Shown here one piece after another: positions 54,947-64,000 of a DNA stretch of 64,000 bases. The position numbers and the translations under genes were made by a program. The notes under the pieces are model-generated. The model ran no database searches. It saw only the letters and a list, made by a program, of their open reading frames with translations, and was not told the DNA's origin. This stretch comes from Bacillus tequilensis KCTC 13622 (GTDB taxonomy: Bacteria; Bacillota; Bacilli; Bacillales; Bacillaceae), in contig NZ_AYTO01000001.1 in the NCBI RefSeq assembly GCF_000507145.1, positions 1-64,000 on the forward strand. Reading direction: 5' to 3'. Position 1 is the first letter of the stretch. Each line of letters opens with the position of its first letter.

Positions 54947-55102
54947 TCCATTGACTAAACGATGGGTATGACTGTGGAGCTCTTTTGCTTGTAACAGAGC
55001 TTCCCCATGCTCTTTTGCCGCTTCCTCAGTTTCCGCCTCGAATCGCTCGTTTACCAGTGGTTTCCCCGAAGGATCAAAAGCTGTAAGGAAATAATCAGCC
55101 AT
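54917..55102 (-). CDS. yhzD: YhzD-like small protein
   Basis: 61 residues: MADYFLTAFDPSGKPLVNER, a helical EAETEEAAKEHGEALL, then a His-rich turn (LHSHTHRLV) and LILFHR. Good ribosome site (GGAGGAG). Resembles the YhzD family known from Bacillus genomes. Cytosolic, function unknown. Converges on yhaR. Confidence 0.72.
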   Translation of the reverse strand: MADYFLTAFDPSGKPLVNERFEAETEEAAKEHGEALLQAKELHSHTHRLVNGAGKLILFHR

Positions 55103-55229
55103 CAGATTTCTCCTCCATTTTCAAGGTTTATCAGTCTTTCTTCATTTATATTCTAAAAAGAAAATCAAAATCCTTTATTATGATCCATCCAAAATTAGTA
55201 TATAATGGGTCAGGGAAGGAGGAGATTCG

Positions 55230-56126
55230 GTGCTTAAGATTGATCACGTAACAAAGACATTTGGAGACGATAAAGCCGTTGACGGATTGGACTTAGACAT
55301 TCCCGAGCAGCAAATGTTCGGTCTATTAGGCGCAAACGGAGCGGGAAAAACGACAACGTTTCGCATGATCCTAGGCTTATTAAGCATTACGGAGGGCTCA
55401 ATCAGCTGGAAGGGCCAGCCTGTGAATTACAGTATCAGCAACAAAATCGGTTATTTGCCGGAAGAACGGGGCCTTTATCCGAAAATGAAGGTAAAGGATC
55501 AGCTTGTCTATCTTGCCAGATTAAAAGGGATGGAGAAGCGGGAGGCTCAAAAAGAGCTCGGTACATGGCTTGAACGCTTCAACATTACAGATTACGAGAA
55601 TAAGAAGGTGGAAGAGCTTTCGAAGGGAAACCAGCAGAAAATCCAATTCATTTCGGCTGTTTTGCATAAGCCGGAGCTGCTGATCCTAGATGAACCATTC
55701 AGCGGGCTCGACCCTGTCAATGTTGAGCTGTTAAAAGAGGCTGTGGTCTCTCTGAAAAACAGCGGCGTTTCTATTTTATTTTCAAGCCATCGGATGGAGC
55801 ATGTGGAGGAGCTTTGTGAACACCTTTGCATATTGCAGAAAGGAAAGCCGGTTGTGCAAGGCAGGCTGAAGGAAATAAAACGTTCCTTCGGCAAAAAGAA
55901 TGTCACCATCCATTCTGATGACGACCTGCGGTTTTTACAGTCTCATGAAGGCATTCTCAAATGGAAGGAAACGGCCGGCGGCGTCAAGCTGCAGATCGCT
56001 AATGAAGACATTTCTCAGGAGATATTTGCCATGCTCCAAGGAAAAGGGTTTATCAGAAAGTTTGAGCTTGAAGAGCCGTCACTGCATGATATTTTTATAG
56101 AAAAGGTGGGGGCCGTCTATGAATAA
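55230..56126 (+). CDS. yhaQ: ABC transporter ATP-binding protein (NatA-like)
   Basis: 298 residues. Walker A GANGAGKTTTFR, signature ELSKGNQQKIQF, Walker B LLILDEPFSGLD, switch His in FSSHRMEHVEE. The C-terminal extension is typical of NatA-type exporters. Start GTG at 55230 after GGAGGAG. Overlaps yhaP by 8 bases; the two form an export ABC system resembling the sodium exporter NatAB. Confidence 0.92.
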   Translation: MLKIDHVTKTFGDDKAVDGLDLDIPEQQMFGLLGANGAGKTTTFRMILGLLSITEGSISWKGQPVNYSISNKIGYLPEERGLYPKMKVKDQLVYLARLKGMEKREAQKELGTWLERFNITDYENKKVEELSKGNQQKIQFISAVLHKPELLILDEPFSGLDPVNVELLKEAVVSLKNSGVSILFSSHRMEHVEELCEHLCILQKGKPVVQGRLKEIKRSFGKKNVTIHSDDDLRFLQSHEGILKWKETAGGVKLQIANEDISQEIFAMLQGKGFIRKFELEEPSLHDIFIEKVGAVYE

Positions 56127-57378
56127 ATTTTGGATCATGCTCTCTCATACATACAAAAATAAAATTATGGCAAAATCCTTTATGATCTCGACAGCCATCA
56201 CGGTACTGCTTGTATTAGTCGTTACGAATCTGGAGTCGATCATTTCTCTGTTTCAAGGTGATGATGCGAAAGAAAAAATCGCCGTTGTTGATGAAACAAA
56301 CGAACTGTATCCGATATTCTCGAAGCAGCTGAAAGCGGTGGATACTGACGGCGAGCTTGATGTAAAGCAGTCGAAGCAATCGGAGGATGAGGTCACAAAG
56401 CAAGTCAAAGATGAAACGCTCGATGGCATGCTCATCATCAAACGAGATGGAAAAGGAACCATTTCAGGTACATATAAAGCGTTAACGATTTCTGATGACA
56501 GCACGTACCAAACGCTGCAGCAGGCCCTGACGCAAACCAAAACGGCTGTCGGAACGGCCGAGCTTGGTGTTTCGCAGGAAACGATCAGCAGTCTTTACGC
56601 GCCCGTTACTGTCGGGCAAAAGGCGCTGAAAGAGGGAGCGAAGTCTGAGGAAGAGCTTGGACAGACGGTAGGGCTTGTTTACATTATGCTATTTGTCATT
56701 TATTTCTCAGTCATTATGTATGCCAGCATGATTGCGATGGAGGTCGCAACCGAAAAATCTTCGCGCGTCATGGAAATTCTGATCTCAAGCATGCCGCCGA
56801 TCCAGCAGATGTTTGCAAAGCTGGTTGGCATCGGGCTTGTCGGGATCACGCAGCTTGCTGTCATCATAACAGCCGGCGCTCTGTCGCTTAAGCTGAACAA
56901 AACGGGCGAAACAGCTTCATCTGTCGGCGGATTCTTCAATTTGACCGATGTCTCAGCAACAACTGTCGTTTATGCTGTTATTTTCTTTTTGCTCGGTTAC
57001 TTTTTATACGCGACACTCGCCGCGTTTCTCGGCAGTGTCGTCTCAAGAATAGAGGACGTGCAGCAAACGATCACGCCGATGACGCTTTTGGTTGTCGCTG
57101 GTTTTATGATCGCGATGTTCGGCTTGAATGCACCTGATGCAGGATTTATTACGGTAACCTCGTTTATTCCATTCTTTACACCAATGATTATGTTCTTGCG
57201 TGTCGGCATGCTTGATATTCCGTTCTGGCAGGCGGCCACAGGAATCGGAATCACACTGCTCACCATTGTCATACTGGCCGTCATCGGCGCCAGAATTTAC
57301 AAAGGCGGCGTGTTAATTTACGGAAATTCAAGCGCGTTCAAAGCGATCAAACAAGCGCTTCGTTTGGCGAAAAACTGA
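56119..57378 (+). CDS. yhaP: ABC-2 type transporter permease (NatB-like)
   Basis: 419 residues. One membrane helix near the N-terminus, an extracytoplasmic domain of about 150 residues (EKIAVVDETNELYPIF onward), then five or six helices at the C-terminus with the family segment EKSSRVMEILISSMPP. Partner of YhaQ. Substrate unknown; relatives export Na+ or peptides. Confidence 0.92.
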   Translation: MNKFWIMLSHTYKNKIMAKSFMISTAITVLLVLVVTNLESIISLFQGDDAKEKIAVVDETNELYPIFSKQLKAVDTDGELDVKQSKQSEDEVTKQVKDETLDGMLIIKRDGKGTISGTYKALTISDDSTYQTLQQALTQTKTAVGTAELGVSQETISSLYAPVTVGQKALKEGAKSEEELGQTVGLVYIMLFVIYFSVIMYASMIAMEVATEKSSRVMEILISSMPPIQQMFAKLVGIGLVGITQLAVIITAGALSLKLNKTGETASSVGGFFNLTDVSATTVVYAVIFFLLGYFLYATLAAFLGSVVSRIEDVQQTITPMTLLVVAGFMIAMFGLNAPDAGFITVTSFIPFFTPMIMFLRVGMLDIPFWQAATGIGITLLTIVILAVIGARIYKGGVLIYGNSSAFKAIKQALRLAKN

Positions 57379-57382
57379 TTGA

Positions 57383-57415
57383 AAACAGCCTGGGAATCCT
57401 CAGGCTGTTTCTTTA
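57383..57415 (+). terminator. Intrinsic terminator of yhaQP
   Basis: Stem AAACAGCCTG/CAGGCTGTTT (57383-57392 with 57401-57410) with an 8-nt loop that adds two G-C pairs; short T-rich tail. Confidence 0.85.
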
Positions 57416-57483
57416 TACACAGAACGTGCATTCGCAAGAATTCGGTGCTAAAATAAGGGTACTTCATTCTTGAAAGGAGCAGA

Positions 57484-58710
57484 ATGTTGACTGATCTAAC
57501 CTTTATTCATGCGGCAGATCTGCATCTCGACAGCCCGTTTTACGGGATATCGCATCTGCCGGAACCGATTTTTGCCCGGATTAAAGAAAGCACGTTTGCA
57601 AGCGTGAGACACATGATAGATGCAGCAATAAGAGAAAACATTGATTTCATTTTGCTTGCGGGGGATCTGTTTGACGAAGCCAATCGAAGCTTAAAGGCCC
57701 AGCTCTTTTTAAAAAAGCAGTTTGAAAGACTGAGAGAGTGCGGGATTTCAGTTTATGTAATCTTTGGAAACCACGATCATCTGGGCGGGGAGTGGACGCC
57801 GATTGAATGGCCTGAGAATGTTCACATTTTTTCGTCCGCTTTTCCTGAAGAAAAATCATTTTATAAGGAAGAGAGACGCGCGGCAAGCATTTACGGCTTC
57901 AGTTATCAGGCCAGAGCCGTAACGGAAAACCCAGCCGCCCATTACCGGAAAACAACAGACGCGCCGTTTCATATCGGTATGCTGCACGGCACGCTATCAG
58001 GATCTGAAGGACACGATCCGTATTGCCCGTTCACACATGACGATCTTGTGAAAAGCGGGATGGATTATTGGGCGCTTGGCCATATACATAAACGCCAGGT
58101 TCTTTCTGCTGAGCACCCGGCAGTCATTTATCCGGGAAACACGCAAGCGCGCCATATGAAGGAGACGGGAGAAAAAGGCTATTATCTCGTTCGAGTGACA
58201 AATGGAGACATCTCTTATGAATTTCAGAAAGCGCATGATGTTCTGTGGGAAAAAGCGGCTGTTGATGTGACGGAGGCAAAGAATATGACCGCCCTTTTCC
58301 AAATGATTGAGGACACGTTTTCGAAGCTGCGGATAAAGGAGAGCCCTGTTTGTATAAGACTCGTATTACAAGGAACGGCTCCGGAATGGCTGCTGAAGGC
58401 GCCGAAAGGCACTTTGGATGAGCTTCTTGAAGCCTTTCGGGAGCAAGAAGCGGAGGAGGAACATTTCGTTTGGCCGCTTGCATTGGATGATGAGACAGAA
58501 AATGAAGCAAACGTTACAAACCTTGATCCTTTTTTTGGCGGTTTATTTGCAGACATTGAGCGCGGCGATCTGACAGAGGTGCTGGAAGGGCTTGAGCGGC
58601 ATCCTGTGTATAGAAGGCACGCGGACCGGTTTAGCCAAGAGGAATTACAGGAAATAAAAGCGCAGGCACAGATGTTACTGAAACGGCAGCTTAAGGTGCT
58701 TGAAACATGA
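57484..58710 (+). CDS. yhaO: SbcD/Mre11-like metallophosphoesterase YhaO
   Basis: 408 residues. Metallophosphoesterase motifs: HAADLHLDSPF, AGDLFDEAN, FGNHDHLGG, MLHGTL and ALGHIHKRQ, supplying the two-metal site of Mre11-type nucleases. The C-terminal capping region is followed directly by yhaN, a Rad50-like gene, so the two probably form an SbcCD-like DNA nuclease complex. GAAAGGAGC precedes the ATG. First of yhaO-yhaN-yhaM. Confidence 0.92.
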   Translation: MLTDLTFIHAADLHLDSPFYGISHLPEPIFARIKESTFASVRHMIDAAIRENIDFILLAGDLFDEANRSLKAQLFLKKQFERLRECGISVYVIFGNHDHLGGEWTPIEWPENVHIFSSAFPEEKSFYKEERRAASIYGFSYQARAVTENPAAHYRKTTDAPFHIGMLHGTLSGSEGHDPYCPFTHDDLVKSGMDYWALGHIHKRQVLSAEHPAVIYPGNTQARHMKETGEKGYYLVRVTNGDISYEFQKAHDVLWEKAAVDVTEAKNMTALFQMIEDTFSKLRIKESPVCIRLVLQGTAPEWLLKAPKGTLDELLEAFREQEAEEEHFVWPLALDDETENEANVTNLDPFFGGLFADIERGDLTEVLEGLERHPVYRRHADRFSQEELQEIKAQAQMLLKRQLKVLET

Positions 58711-58723
58711 GGCGGTGAAGGCT

Positions 58724-61612
58724 TTGCGAATTAAATCTTTACATATATATAATTACGGGAAATTTTCCAATCAGGCCTTTCACTTTTCCGCCTCGCCTGT
58801 CCAAGTAATCTACGGATTAAATGAGGCAGGAAAAACGACGATGATGTCATTTATTGAAAGCATGCTGTTCGGTTTTCCGAAAACGAAAAAATATGAACCG
58901 AAAACAGGCGGTGTTTACGGCGGTATTCTTGAAGCTGAACATCCTGAGTACGGGGTCATGAAGATCGAACGCACGAAAGGGACTGCCGAAAAGCTGAGAG
59001 TGTACACAGAAAAGGGCGAAGTGATGCAGGGAGATGTTTTAAAGCAGCTGTTCCATGGAACGGACAGGTCGCTGTATAAAGCCATCTATTCTTTTGACGT
59101 ATTCGGGCTGCAGGAAATTCACGCCTTTAATCGGGACAAGATTGGGGAGTTTCTGCTGTTTTCCAGCTTGTTTGGCGCTGAGGCAGTTTCTAAGCTTGAT
59201 TCGCGGCTGACGAAGGAAAGCGAAAGGCTCTATAAACCAAACGGGCGAAATCCCCAATTGAATCAGGAGCTGGAAACGCTTAAGCAGCTGGCAATAAAGC
59301 TAAAACAGGCTGAAGCAGAAGAAGCGGGCTATCACCAGATTCTCGAGGAAAAAAGAACGCTTGAAGCCCGTCTTGCAGAAGCAGAAACTGAATTGAAAGA
59401 GACCGCAGGATATATCCGAACGATTGAGGGAGCCATTGAGCTGAATCCGCTGCTGCATGAAAAAGCGGCACTTGAACAGGAGATGGCACAATATCCGGAA
59501 CAGGCGGGACAATTTCCAGCTGACGGACTTCATCAGCTGGAAAAATATGAATCTCATCTTCACCCGAAATCCGCACAGCTGGAGGCGCTTCGGGTGAAAA
59601 TGGCGGAGCTGGACAAACAAAGGCAAAGGCTTACCCCAGATAAAGAACTGTTGGCGAAGGAAACGCTCATACAAGAGCTTTCGGCAGCGTTTCATATGTA
59701 CCAGTCCTGCGGTGAACAGCTCGCCGCGATTCAGGCACAGCTGCGCCAGTCGTCTGCACAGGCAGCGGCAGGGCTGGAACAGCTCAATAAAACGGATGAA
59801 AATGAGCTCCTGACGATGAACACGTCATATGACTATGAATGGCAGCTTCAGCAGGCGGTGCAGCAATACGTACAAGCAAGAGATCGAAAACGGCAGCTTG
59901 ATGAGACGTTTGAACTTGCCCGGCAGGAGCTGGAAGCCGCAGAAAAGGCCGTCCAAGCCGCTTCGTCCGCCATCCTTGAAAACAGTCAGAGAAAAGATAA
60001 AGAAGCCGCTCTTAAAGCATATGATGAAGCACAGGGGCAATATCAGGAACAAGCGGAGCTGAGAGAACAGCTGAACTTTTTTGAACGGCAGCAGGCGAAA
60101 CAGAAAAAGACGGTCATTGCAGCTGGTATGTTGTTCATTGTCCTCTTTCTGCTGCTGCAGCAATGGATTCCCGCCATAAGTATCGGCGCTGCACTTATTG
60201 TGTATGGGCTTGCATCAGGAAAAAAAACACCGCCTTCTCGAAACAGCCGGGAGATGAGACAGCCGATGACGGACATTTCGCCGGCAGAAGCTGAAGCGCT
60301 TCGAGAAGCGTTATGGGAGGATGACCGCAATAAACAGCATCTCATCACACAGCGTGCAGTGCTCCAGCAAAAGGAGGCGGCGTATGAAAGGGTCATCCAG
60401 CAGTTTGAACAGTGGGAGGCCGATATGGCCCCGTCCTTTACTCAAGCCGAGCGTTTTATGAATGAGCTTGGGTTTAAGGAAGATCCGTCTTTTTTGCTTG
60501 ATGCATACAGCTTAATGAAGGATGTCAAAAAAGAAGTGAAGAAAAAACATGAGCTGACAATTGAAGCAGGGCGGCTGAAAAAACACCGGCGCACATTCGA
60601 AGAACGAGTCAGCATGCTCATGTCTGAGAATCATAGTCAGAACATCTCTATTTCGGACGCCCTTCACACCTTGCAAAAAAACGTTGAACGTGAAAAAGAA
60701 ATTGAGAAGCAAAAAAAGGGAATTGAAACAGATATTCATTATACAAAGGAACAGATGCTGGAGCTGGAACAAGAAATAAAGTATTTCCAAGCGCAGATCG
60801 AACAGTTATTTGCTGCGGCGGGTGCAAAAGACAGAAATGAGTATTGCACCATCGCAGACATCAGCAGGCAATTGAAGGAGACAGAGAGCAAGCTGCATCG
60901 CATAAACGCACAGCTTCAAGGCGGGCATCCGGAGGAGCTTGAACTGGCGGATTCCAATACGCTTTCTGAATTGGAAAACAAGCAATTCAGTGAGAATGAT
61001 AGAAAAGAGCGGCTGACTGAGGAGATCCGGCAGCTTCGCAGTCAAATCGCATTGCACTTTGTCAAACAGGAACAATTAGAGGCTTCAGGTTTGGTCTCGG
61101 ACCTCAAGCTGCAAATCGAAATGCAAAAAGAGCGTGTGAAAGAGTCAGCTAAAAAATGGGCCTCGATCCAAATGATTAAACAGGTAATCACAAATAAATT
61201 GGAACGTCATAAAAAAGTCGAGCTTCCGCGCCTTCTGGAGACAGCCGGAGAATTTTTCCGCCCGCTGACTGACGGAAACTACAAGGCGATTTATTTTTCT
61301 GAAACGGATGACTCCATTATCGTTATGCGTGATGACGGAACTGTCTATCATGCGGAAGAGCTGTCACAAGGGACGTGCGAGCAGCTGTATACAGCGATCC
61401 GGTTTGCCTTGGCTGTTACGCGCCAGGATGGGGCAGGGCTTCCGTTCCAGCTTGACGACAGCTTTGTTCATTTTGATCAGGAAAGGCTGAAACGTGTATT
61501 AGACGTTCTTTATGATTTATCTGAAGGCGGAAGACAGATTTTGTATTTTACATGCCATGACCATGTCAAAGATGCATTTCAAAGCAGCCAAGTCATCCAT
61601 TTGGTGTCATAA
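58724..61612 (+). CDS. yhaN: SbcC/Rad50-like ATPase with long coiled coils and a central membrane hairpin, YhaN
   Basis: 962 residues from TTG at 58724 (GGTGAAGG upstream; ATG at 58700 overlaps yhaO). Head halves: [10 protein letters not shown] and Walker [13 protein letters not shown] at the N-terminus; signature [17 protein letters not shown] and Walker [13 protein letters not shown] at the C-terminus. Between them are long Glu/Gln/Lys-rich coiled coils interrupted near residue 465-500 by two hydrophobic stretches ([18 protein letters not shown] and [14 protein letters not shown]), which sit where Rad50 has its hook. So it is probably membrane-tethered. Works with YhaO by inference. Confidence 0.9.
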   Translation: MRIKSLHIYNYGKFSNQAFHFSASPVQVIYGLNEAGKTTMMSFIESMLFGFPKTKKYEPKTGGVYGGILEAEHPEYGVMKIERTKGTAEKLRVYTEKGEVMQGDVLKQLFHGTDRSLYKAIYSFDVFGLQEIHAFNRDKIGEFLLFSSLFGAEAVSKLDSRLTKESERLYKPNGRNPQLNQELETLKQLAIKLKQAEAEEAGYHQILEEKRTLEARLAEAETELKETAGYIRTIEGAIELNPLLHEKAALEQEMAQYPEQAGQFPADGLHQLEKYESHLHPKSAQLEALRVKMAELDKQRQRLTPDKELLAKETLIQELSAAFHMYQSCGEQLAAIQAQLRQSSAQAAAGLEQLNKTDENELLTMNTSYDYEWQLQQAVQQYVQARDRKRQLDETFELARQELEAAEKAVQAASSAILENSQRKDKEAALKAYDEAQGQYQEQAELREQLNFFERQQAKQKKTVIAAGMLFIVLFLLLQQWIPAISIGAALIVYGLASGKKTPPSRNSREMRQPMTDISPAEAEALREALWEDDRNKQHLITQRAVLQQKEAAYERVIQQFEQWEADMAPSFTQAERFMNELGFKEDPSFLLDAYSLMKDVKKEVKKKHELTIEAGRLKKHRRTFEERVSMLMSENHSQNISISDALHTLQKNVEREKEIEKQKKGIETDIHYTKEQMLELEQEIKYFQAQIEQLFAAAGAKDRNEYCTIADISRQLKETESKLHRINAQLQGGHPEELELADSNTLSELENKQFSENDRKERLTEEIRQLRSQIALHFVKQEQLEASGLVSDLKLQIEMQKERVKESAKKWASIQMIKQVITNKLERHKKVELPRLLETAGEFFRPLTDGNYKAIYFSETDDSIIVMRDDGTVYHAEELSQGTCEQLYTAIRFALAVTRQDGAGLPFQLDDSFVHFDQERLKRVLDVLYDLSEGGRQILYFTCHDHVKDAFQSSQVIHLVS

Positions 61613-61685
61613 AAGAGGTTCTATAGCTGTAAATCGGTATGTGATATACTGGTATTATGTAAGATACGGAGGGAGCTTTAATAGA

Positions 61686-62630
61686 ATGGCTAAAGGGATT
61701 ATGCTACATGAAGTTGGCGAACAGGTGGACCAATATCTATTGATTAAATCCTCGACGAAAGGGATTGCCAGCAATGGGAAACCGTTTTTAACACTGATGC
61801 TGCAAGACCAGTCAGGTGATATTGAAGCAAAGCTGTGGGATGCCAAGCAAAGTGATGAAGTGACCTATGCGCCGCAGACGATTGTGAAAGTCGTGGGGGA
61901 TGTTCACCATTATCGCGGGCGCACCCAGCTGAAGCTGAGAAATATCAGACCAGTAAGCGAGCATGAAAACGTCAATATTGATGATTTTTTAGAAACCGCG
62001 CCGATTCCGAAAAATGAAATGATGGATACCATCACTCAATATATATTTGAAATGAAAAACCCGTATATCCAGCGGATCACAAGGTTTTTAGTCAAAAAAC
62101 ACGAAGCTGAATTTATGGATTATCCGGCGGCTACGAAAAACCACCATGAGTTTGTCTCAGGCTTAGCGTACCATGTCGTTTCGATGCTGAATCTGGCAAA
62201 ATCCATTGCGGATTTATATCCGTCTCTTGACCGCGATCTGCTGTATGCCGGTGTTATCCTGCATGACCTTGGAAAAGTGAAAGAGCTGTCTGGCCCTGTT
62301 TCCACTTCGTATACGGTCGAAGGCAATTTGCTCGGCCATATTTCGATTATGGTGACGGAGCTGTCAAAAGCGGCTGAGGAGCTTCAAATCGATTGTGAAG
62401 AGGTGTTAATTCTTCAGCACTTGATTTTGAGTCACCACGGCAAAGCAGAATGGGGAAGCCCGAAACCGCCGATGGTGAAGGAAGCGGAAATTTTACACTA
62501 TATCGATAATCTGGATGCCAAAATGAACATGATGGACAGAGCGCTTGAGCGCGTGAAGCCGGGCGAATATACTGAACGTGTATTTGCGCTGGAAAACCGT
62601 TCCTTTTATAAACCGACTTTTCACAAATAA
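61686..62630 (+). CDS. yhaM: 3'-5' exoribonuclease YhaM
   Basis: 314 residues from ATG 61686 with GGAGGGAG upstream; the open frame extends further back without support. OB-fold ([15 protein letters not shown] region, residues 20-100) followed by an HD domain ([28 protein letters not shown] and LSHHG). Degrades RNA and single-stranded DNA from the 3' end with Mn2+ or Co2+. A separate -10-like TGGTATTAT near 61650 suggests its own promoter. Confidence 0.94.
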   Translation: MAKGIMLHEVGEQVDQYLLIKSSTKGIASNGKPFLTLMLQDQSGDIEAKLWDAKQSDEVTYAPQTIVKVVGDVHHYRGRTQLKLRNIRPVSEHENVNIDDFLETAPIPKNEMMDTITQYIFEMKNPYIQRITRFLVKKHEAEFMDYPAATKNHHEFVSGLAYHVVSMLNLAKSIADLYPSLDRDLLYAGVILHDLGKVKELSGPVSTSYTVEGNLLGHISIMVTELSKAAEELQIDCEEVLILQHLILSHHGKAEWGSPKPPMVKEAEILHYIDNLDAKMNMMDRALERVKPGEYTERVFALENRSFYKPTFHK

Positions 62631-62632
62631 TC

Positions 62633-62673
62633 AAAAAAGGACTGACGCTGATCATTCAGGTCAGTCCTTTTTT
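62633..62673 (+). terminator. Intrinsic terminator of yhaONM
   Basis: A 14-bp stem AAAAAAGGACTGAC and its complement with a 13-nt loop. Confidence 0.92.
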
Positions 62674-62755
62674 ATGCGCTTTTGACGCTCATAACTCGTC
62701 TCATTCCCGCATATGGTTAACAATAAAGAATCTATGCAAAAAGGGGGAGGAGCCC

Positions 62756-62968
62756 GTGTTGTTTTTTCCATGGTGGGTGTATCTTTGTATTGTAGGCATC
62801 ATTTTCAGTGCATATAAACTTGTGGCGGCAGCCAAAGAGGAAGAAAAAGTAGATCAATCGTTTATTGAAAAAGAAGGGCAGATTTATATAGAGAGGATGG
62901 AAAAGGAGAGAGAACGCCGCAGTTCTCAACAGCATGATGAAGAAAATCAAAACCATTCCATCGCATAA
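62756..62968 (+). CDS. yhaL: Small membrane-anchored sporulation protein YhaL
   Basis: 70 residues: one membrane helix (LFFPWWVYLCIVGIIFSAYKLVAA) then a highly charged helix (EKEGQIYIERMEKERERR). GTG start at 62756 with GGGGGAGGAG upstream. Linked to sporulation in B. subtilis; molecular role unknown. Confidence 0.8.
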   Translation: MLFFPWWVYLCIVGIIFSAYKLVAAAKEEEKVDQSFIEKEGQIYIERMEKERERRSSQQHDEENQNHSIA

Positions 62969-63010
62969 AAAAAACTGTGCGGCTCAATGAGCCTGCACAG
63001 TTTTTTTATT
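62966..63010. terminator. Bidirectional terminator between yhaL and prsA
   Basis: Stem AAAAAAACTGTGC with GCACAGTTTTTTT and an inner GGCTCA/TGAGCC hairpin. Confidence 0.92.
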
Positions 63011-63890
63011 ATTTAGAACCGTTTGAAGAGGAAGAAGAGTTGCTGCTTTCCGTATTAAACGTGTCTTTCAGGTCTTTATCTTTTACGTCGATGTCAGCTT
63101 TTTTCATGACTTTTTGAACAGCTTCCTGAACAGCTGCATTGTCACCTAGTTTTTGTTCAAGCGCGTCGGATTTCAGTTCTTTTTTCATATCATCATATTT
63201 GCCGCGTTCTTCTGTCTTTTTAATGATGTGGTAGCCGTATTGTGTTTTGACAGGATCACTGACTTCACCTGTTTTTAAGTTGAATGCAGCTTTACTGAAA
63301 TCAGCAACCATACCATCTTTGGCGAACCAGCCAAGGTCCCCGCCTTGTGATGCTGAACGTGCATCTGTAGAGTATTCTTTCGCAAGGTCCTCAAATTTCT
63401 CGCCTTTTTTCAGCTTTTTCTCTATTTCATCAGCAGTCTTTTTATCAGCGACAAGGATGTGGCTTGCGCGGATTTTGCCTTTTAAGCCTTCCCAGTACTC
63501 TTTAGTATCAGCATCTGTAACTTTAATGTTATCTTTAGCCGCTTTTTGTGTGAGCAATTCATATTTCACTTGCTCTTTCAGGTAATCCTTTCCATATTGC
63601 TTTTCGAGGGCTGAATATTGATCACCAAGCTGTGATTTGTATTCTTTCAGCTTGTTGTCAATTTCTTTATCCGTCACTTTGTATTTTTTGTCTAATACTT
63701 TTTCTTGCACGAGCTGTGTCAGGACGCTCGCGCCGGCTGTTTTCTTCATGTTTGTGTAAAGCTCGCCTTTTGTTACATCGCCTGCGTCTGTTTTTGCGAT
63801 CACTTCTTTGTCGCCGCTGCTGCAAGCACTGAGAGCGAGGATGCTTGTTGCAGTGATAGCTGCTATTGCGATTTTCTTCATAGTTTTCAA
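63009..63890 (-). CDS. prsA: Extracytoplasmic foldase lipoprotein PrsA
   Basis: 293 residues. Lipoprotein signal peptide with lipobox LSAC (Cys near residue 23). N-terminal SurA-like chaperone region, then a parvulin peptidyl-prolyl isomerase domain (about 135-225: IRASHILVADKK, SQGGDLGWF, YGYHIIKKTEE), and a Ser/Asn-rich tail. Folds secreted proteins, including penicillin-binding proteins, at the membrane-wall interface; essential in B. subtilis. GGAGTG lies about 10 bases before the ATG. Confidence 0.96.
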   Translation of the reverse strand: MKTMKKIAIAAITATSILALSACSSGDKEVIAKTDAGDVTKGELYTNMKKTAGASVLTQLVQEKVLDKKYKVTDKEIDNKLKEYKSQLGDQYSALEKQYGKDYLKEQVKYELLTQKAAKDNIKVTDADTKEYWEGLKGKIRASHILVADKKTADEIEKKLKKGEKFEDLAKEYSTDARSASQGGDLGWFAKDGMVADFSKAAFNLKTGEVSDPVKTQYGYHIIKKTEERGKYDDMKKELKSDALEQKLGDNAAVQEAVQKVMKKADIDVKDKDLKDTFNTESSNSSSSSNGSK

Positions 63891-63927
63891 ACACTCCTAA
63901 TCATTCCAAATTAAATTACCTATGCGT

Positions 63928-63955
63928 ATCATAACATATTGTGGCTTTCTGTAAA
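63928..63955 (-). promoter_or_regulatory. Sigma-A promoter of prsA
   Basis: Minus strand TTTACA (63955-63950), 16 bases, TATGAT (63933-63928), about 38 bases before the ATG. Confidence 0.7.
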
Positions 63956-64000
63956 AAGATTTTAAATAAAGGGCATTCGTCTAGTCAAATTTTTGCTGAT

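Overview
The window is ordinary chromosomal backbone of a Bacillus subtilis-group bacterium. Gene content and order match, from memory, the pgcA-to-prsA segment of the B. subtilis 168 chromosome: pgcA, yhcYZ, yhd genes, lytF, nsrR, ygxB, spoVR, phoA, lytE, citR/citA, sigM, bmrBCD, sspB, hemZ, khtSTU, yhaONM, prsA. Many proteins have the familiar lengths, but several differ by a few residues, and two genes that are intact in 168 are broken here (yhdA heavily decayed, yhdI with one frameshift). This points to a close relative or a distinct strain rather than 168 itself. I see no transposon, prophage, CRISPR array, rRNA or tRNA gene.

Layout. 1-4.5 kb: 3' part of pgcA, the YhcY/YhcZ two-component system, relics of yhdA, then yhdB and yhdC. 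4.5-12.8 kb: endopeptidases lytF and lytE flank nsrR, ygxB, spoVR and phoA. 12.8-24.7 kb: citR/citA, yhdF, two amino-acid-type transporters (bcaP, yhdH), broken yhdI, yhdJ, the sigM-yhdL-yhdK sigma/anti-sigma operon, yhdN and plsC. 24.7-31.1 kb: two CNNM/CorC-type proteins (yhdP, yhdT), the MerR regulator yhdQ, yhdR, a tandem fluoride-channel pair and yhdW. 31.3-37.5 kb: yhdX, yhdY, srtN, yheN, dat, nhaC, nhaX. 37.6-41.8 kb: the bmrB leader/attenuator and the BmrCD multidrug ABC pump. 41.8-48.9 kb: yheG, yheF, sspB, yheE, spore ATP-grasp proteins yheD/yheC, yheB, yheA, yhaZ. 48.9-64 kb: a gap with a candidate structured RNA, then yhaX, hemZ, khtUTS, yhaR, yhzD, yhaQP, yhaONM, yhaL, prsA.

The genes form many small units separated by clear intrinsic terminators, many of them shared by convergent genes. 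Recurrent themes are the cell envelope (lytF, lytE, yheN, dat, sigM, prsA), cation and anion transport (yhdP, yhdT, crcB pair, nhaC, khtSTU, yhdY, ygxB) and sporulation (spoVR, sspB, yheC/D, yhaX, yhaL).

No unknown multi-gene system is evident. The most unusual signals are in non-coding sequence. (1) The two paralogous CNNM genes yhdP and yhdT both have a perfect Shine-Dalgarno sequence separated from the start codon by a stem-loop. The stems are unrelated in sequence, yet in both the remaining spacing is exactly 7 nt and the 5' arm can instead pair with the SD. (2) The sspB leader, downstream of a consensus sigma-G promoter, can fold into a closed four-way junction. (3) A promoter-to-terminator unit of about 230 nt between yhaZ and yhaX looks like a structured small RNA or leader. 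(4) A small ORF with its own terminator lies between phoA and lytE.
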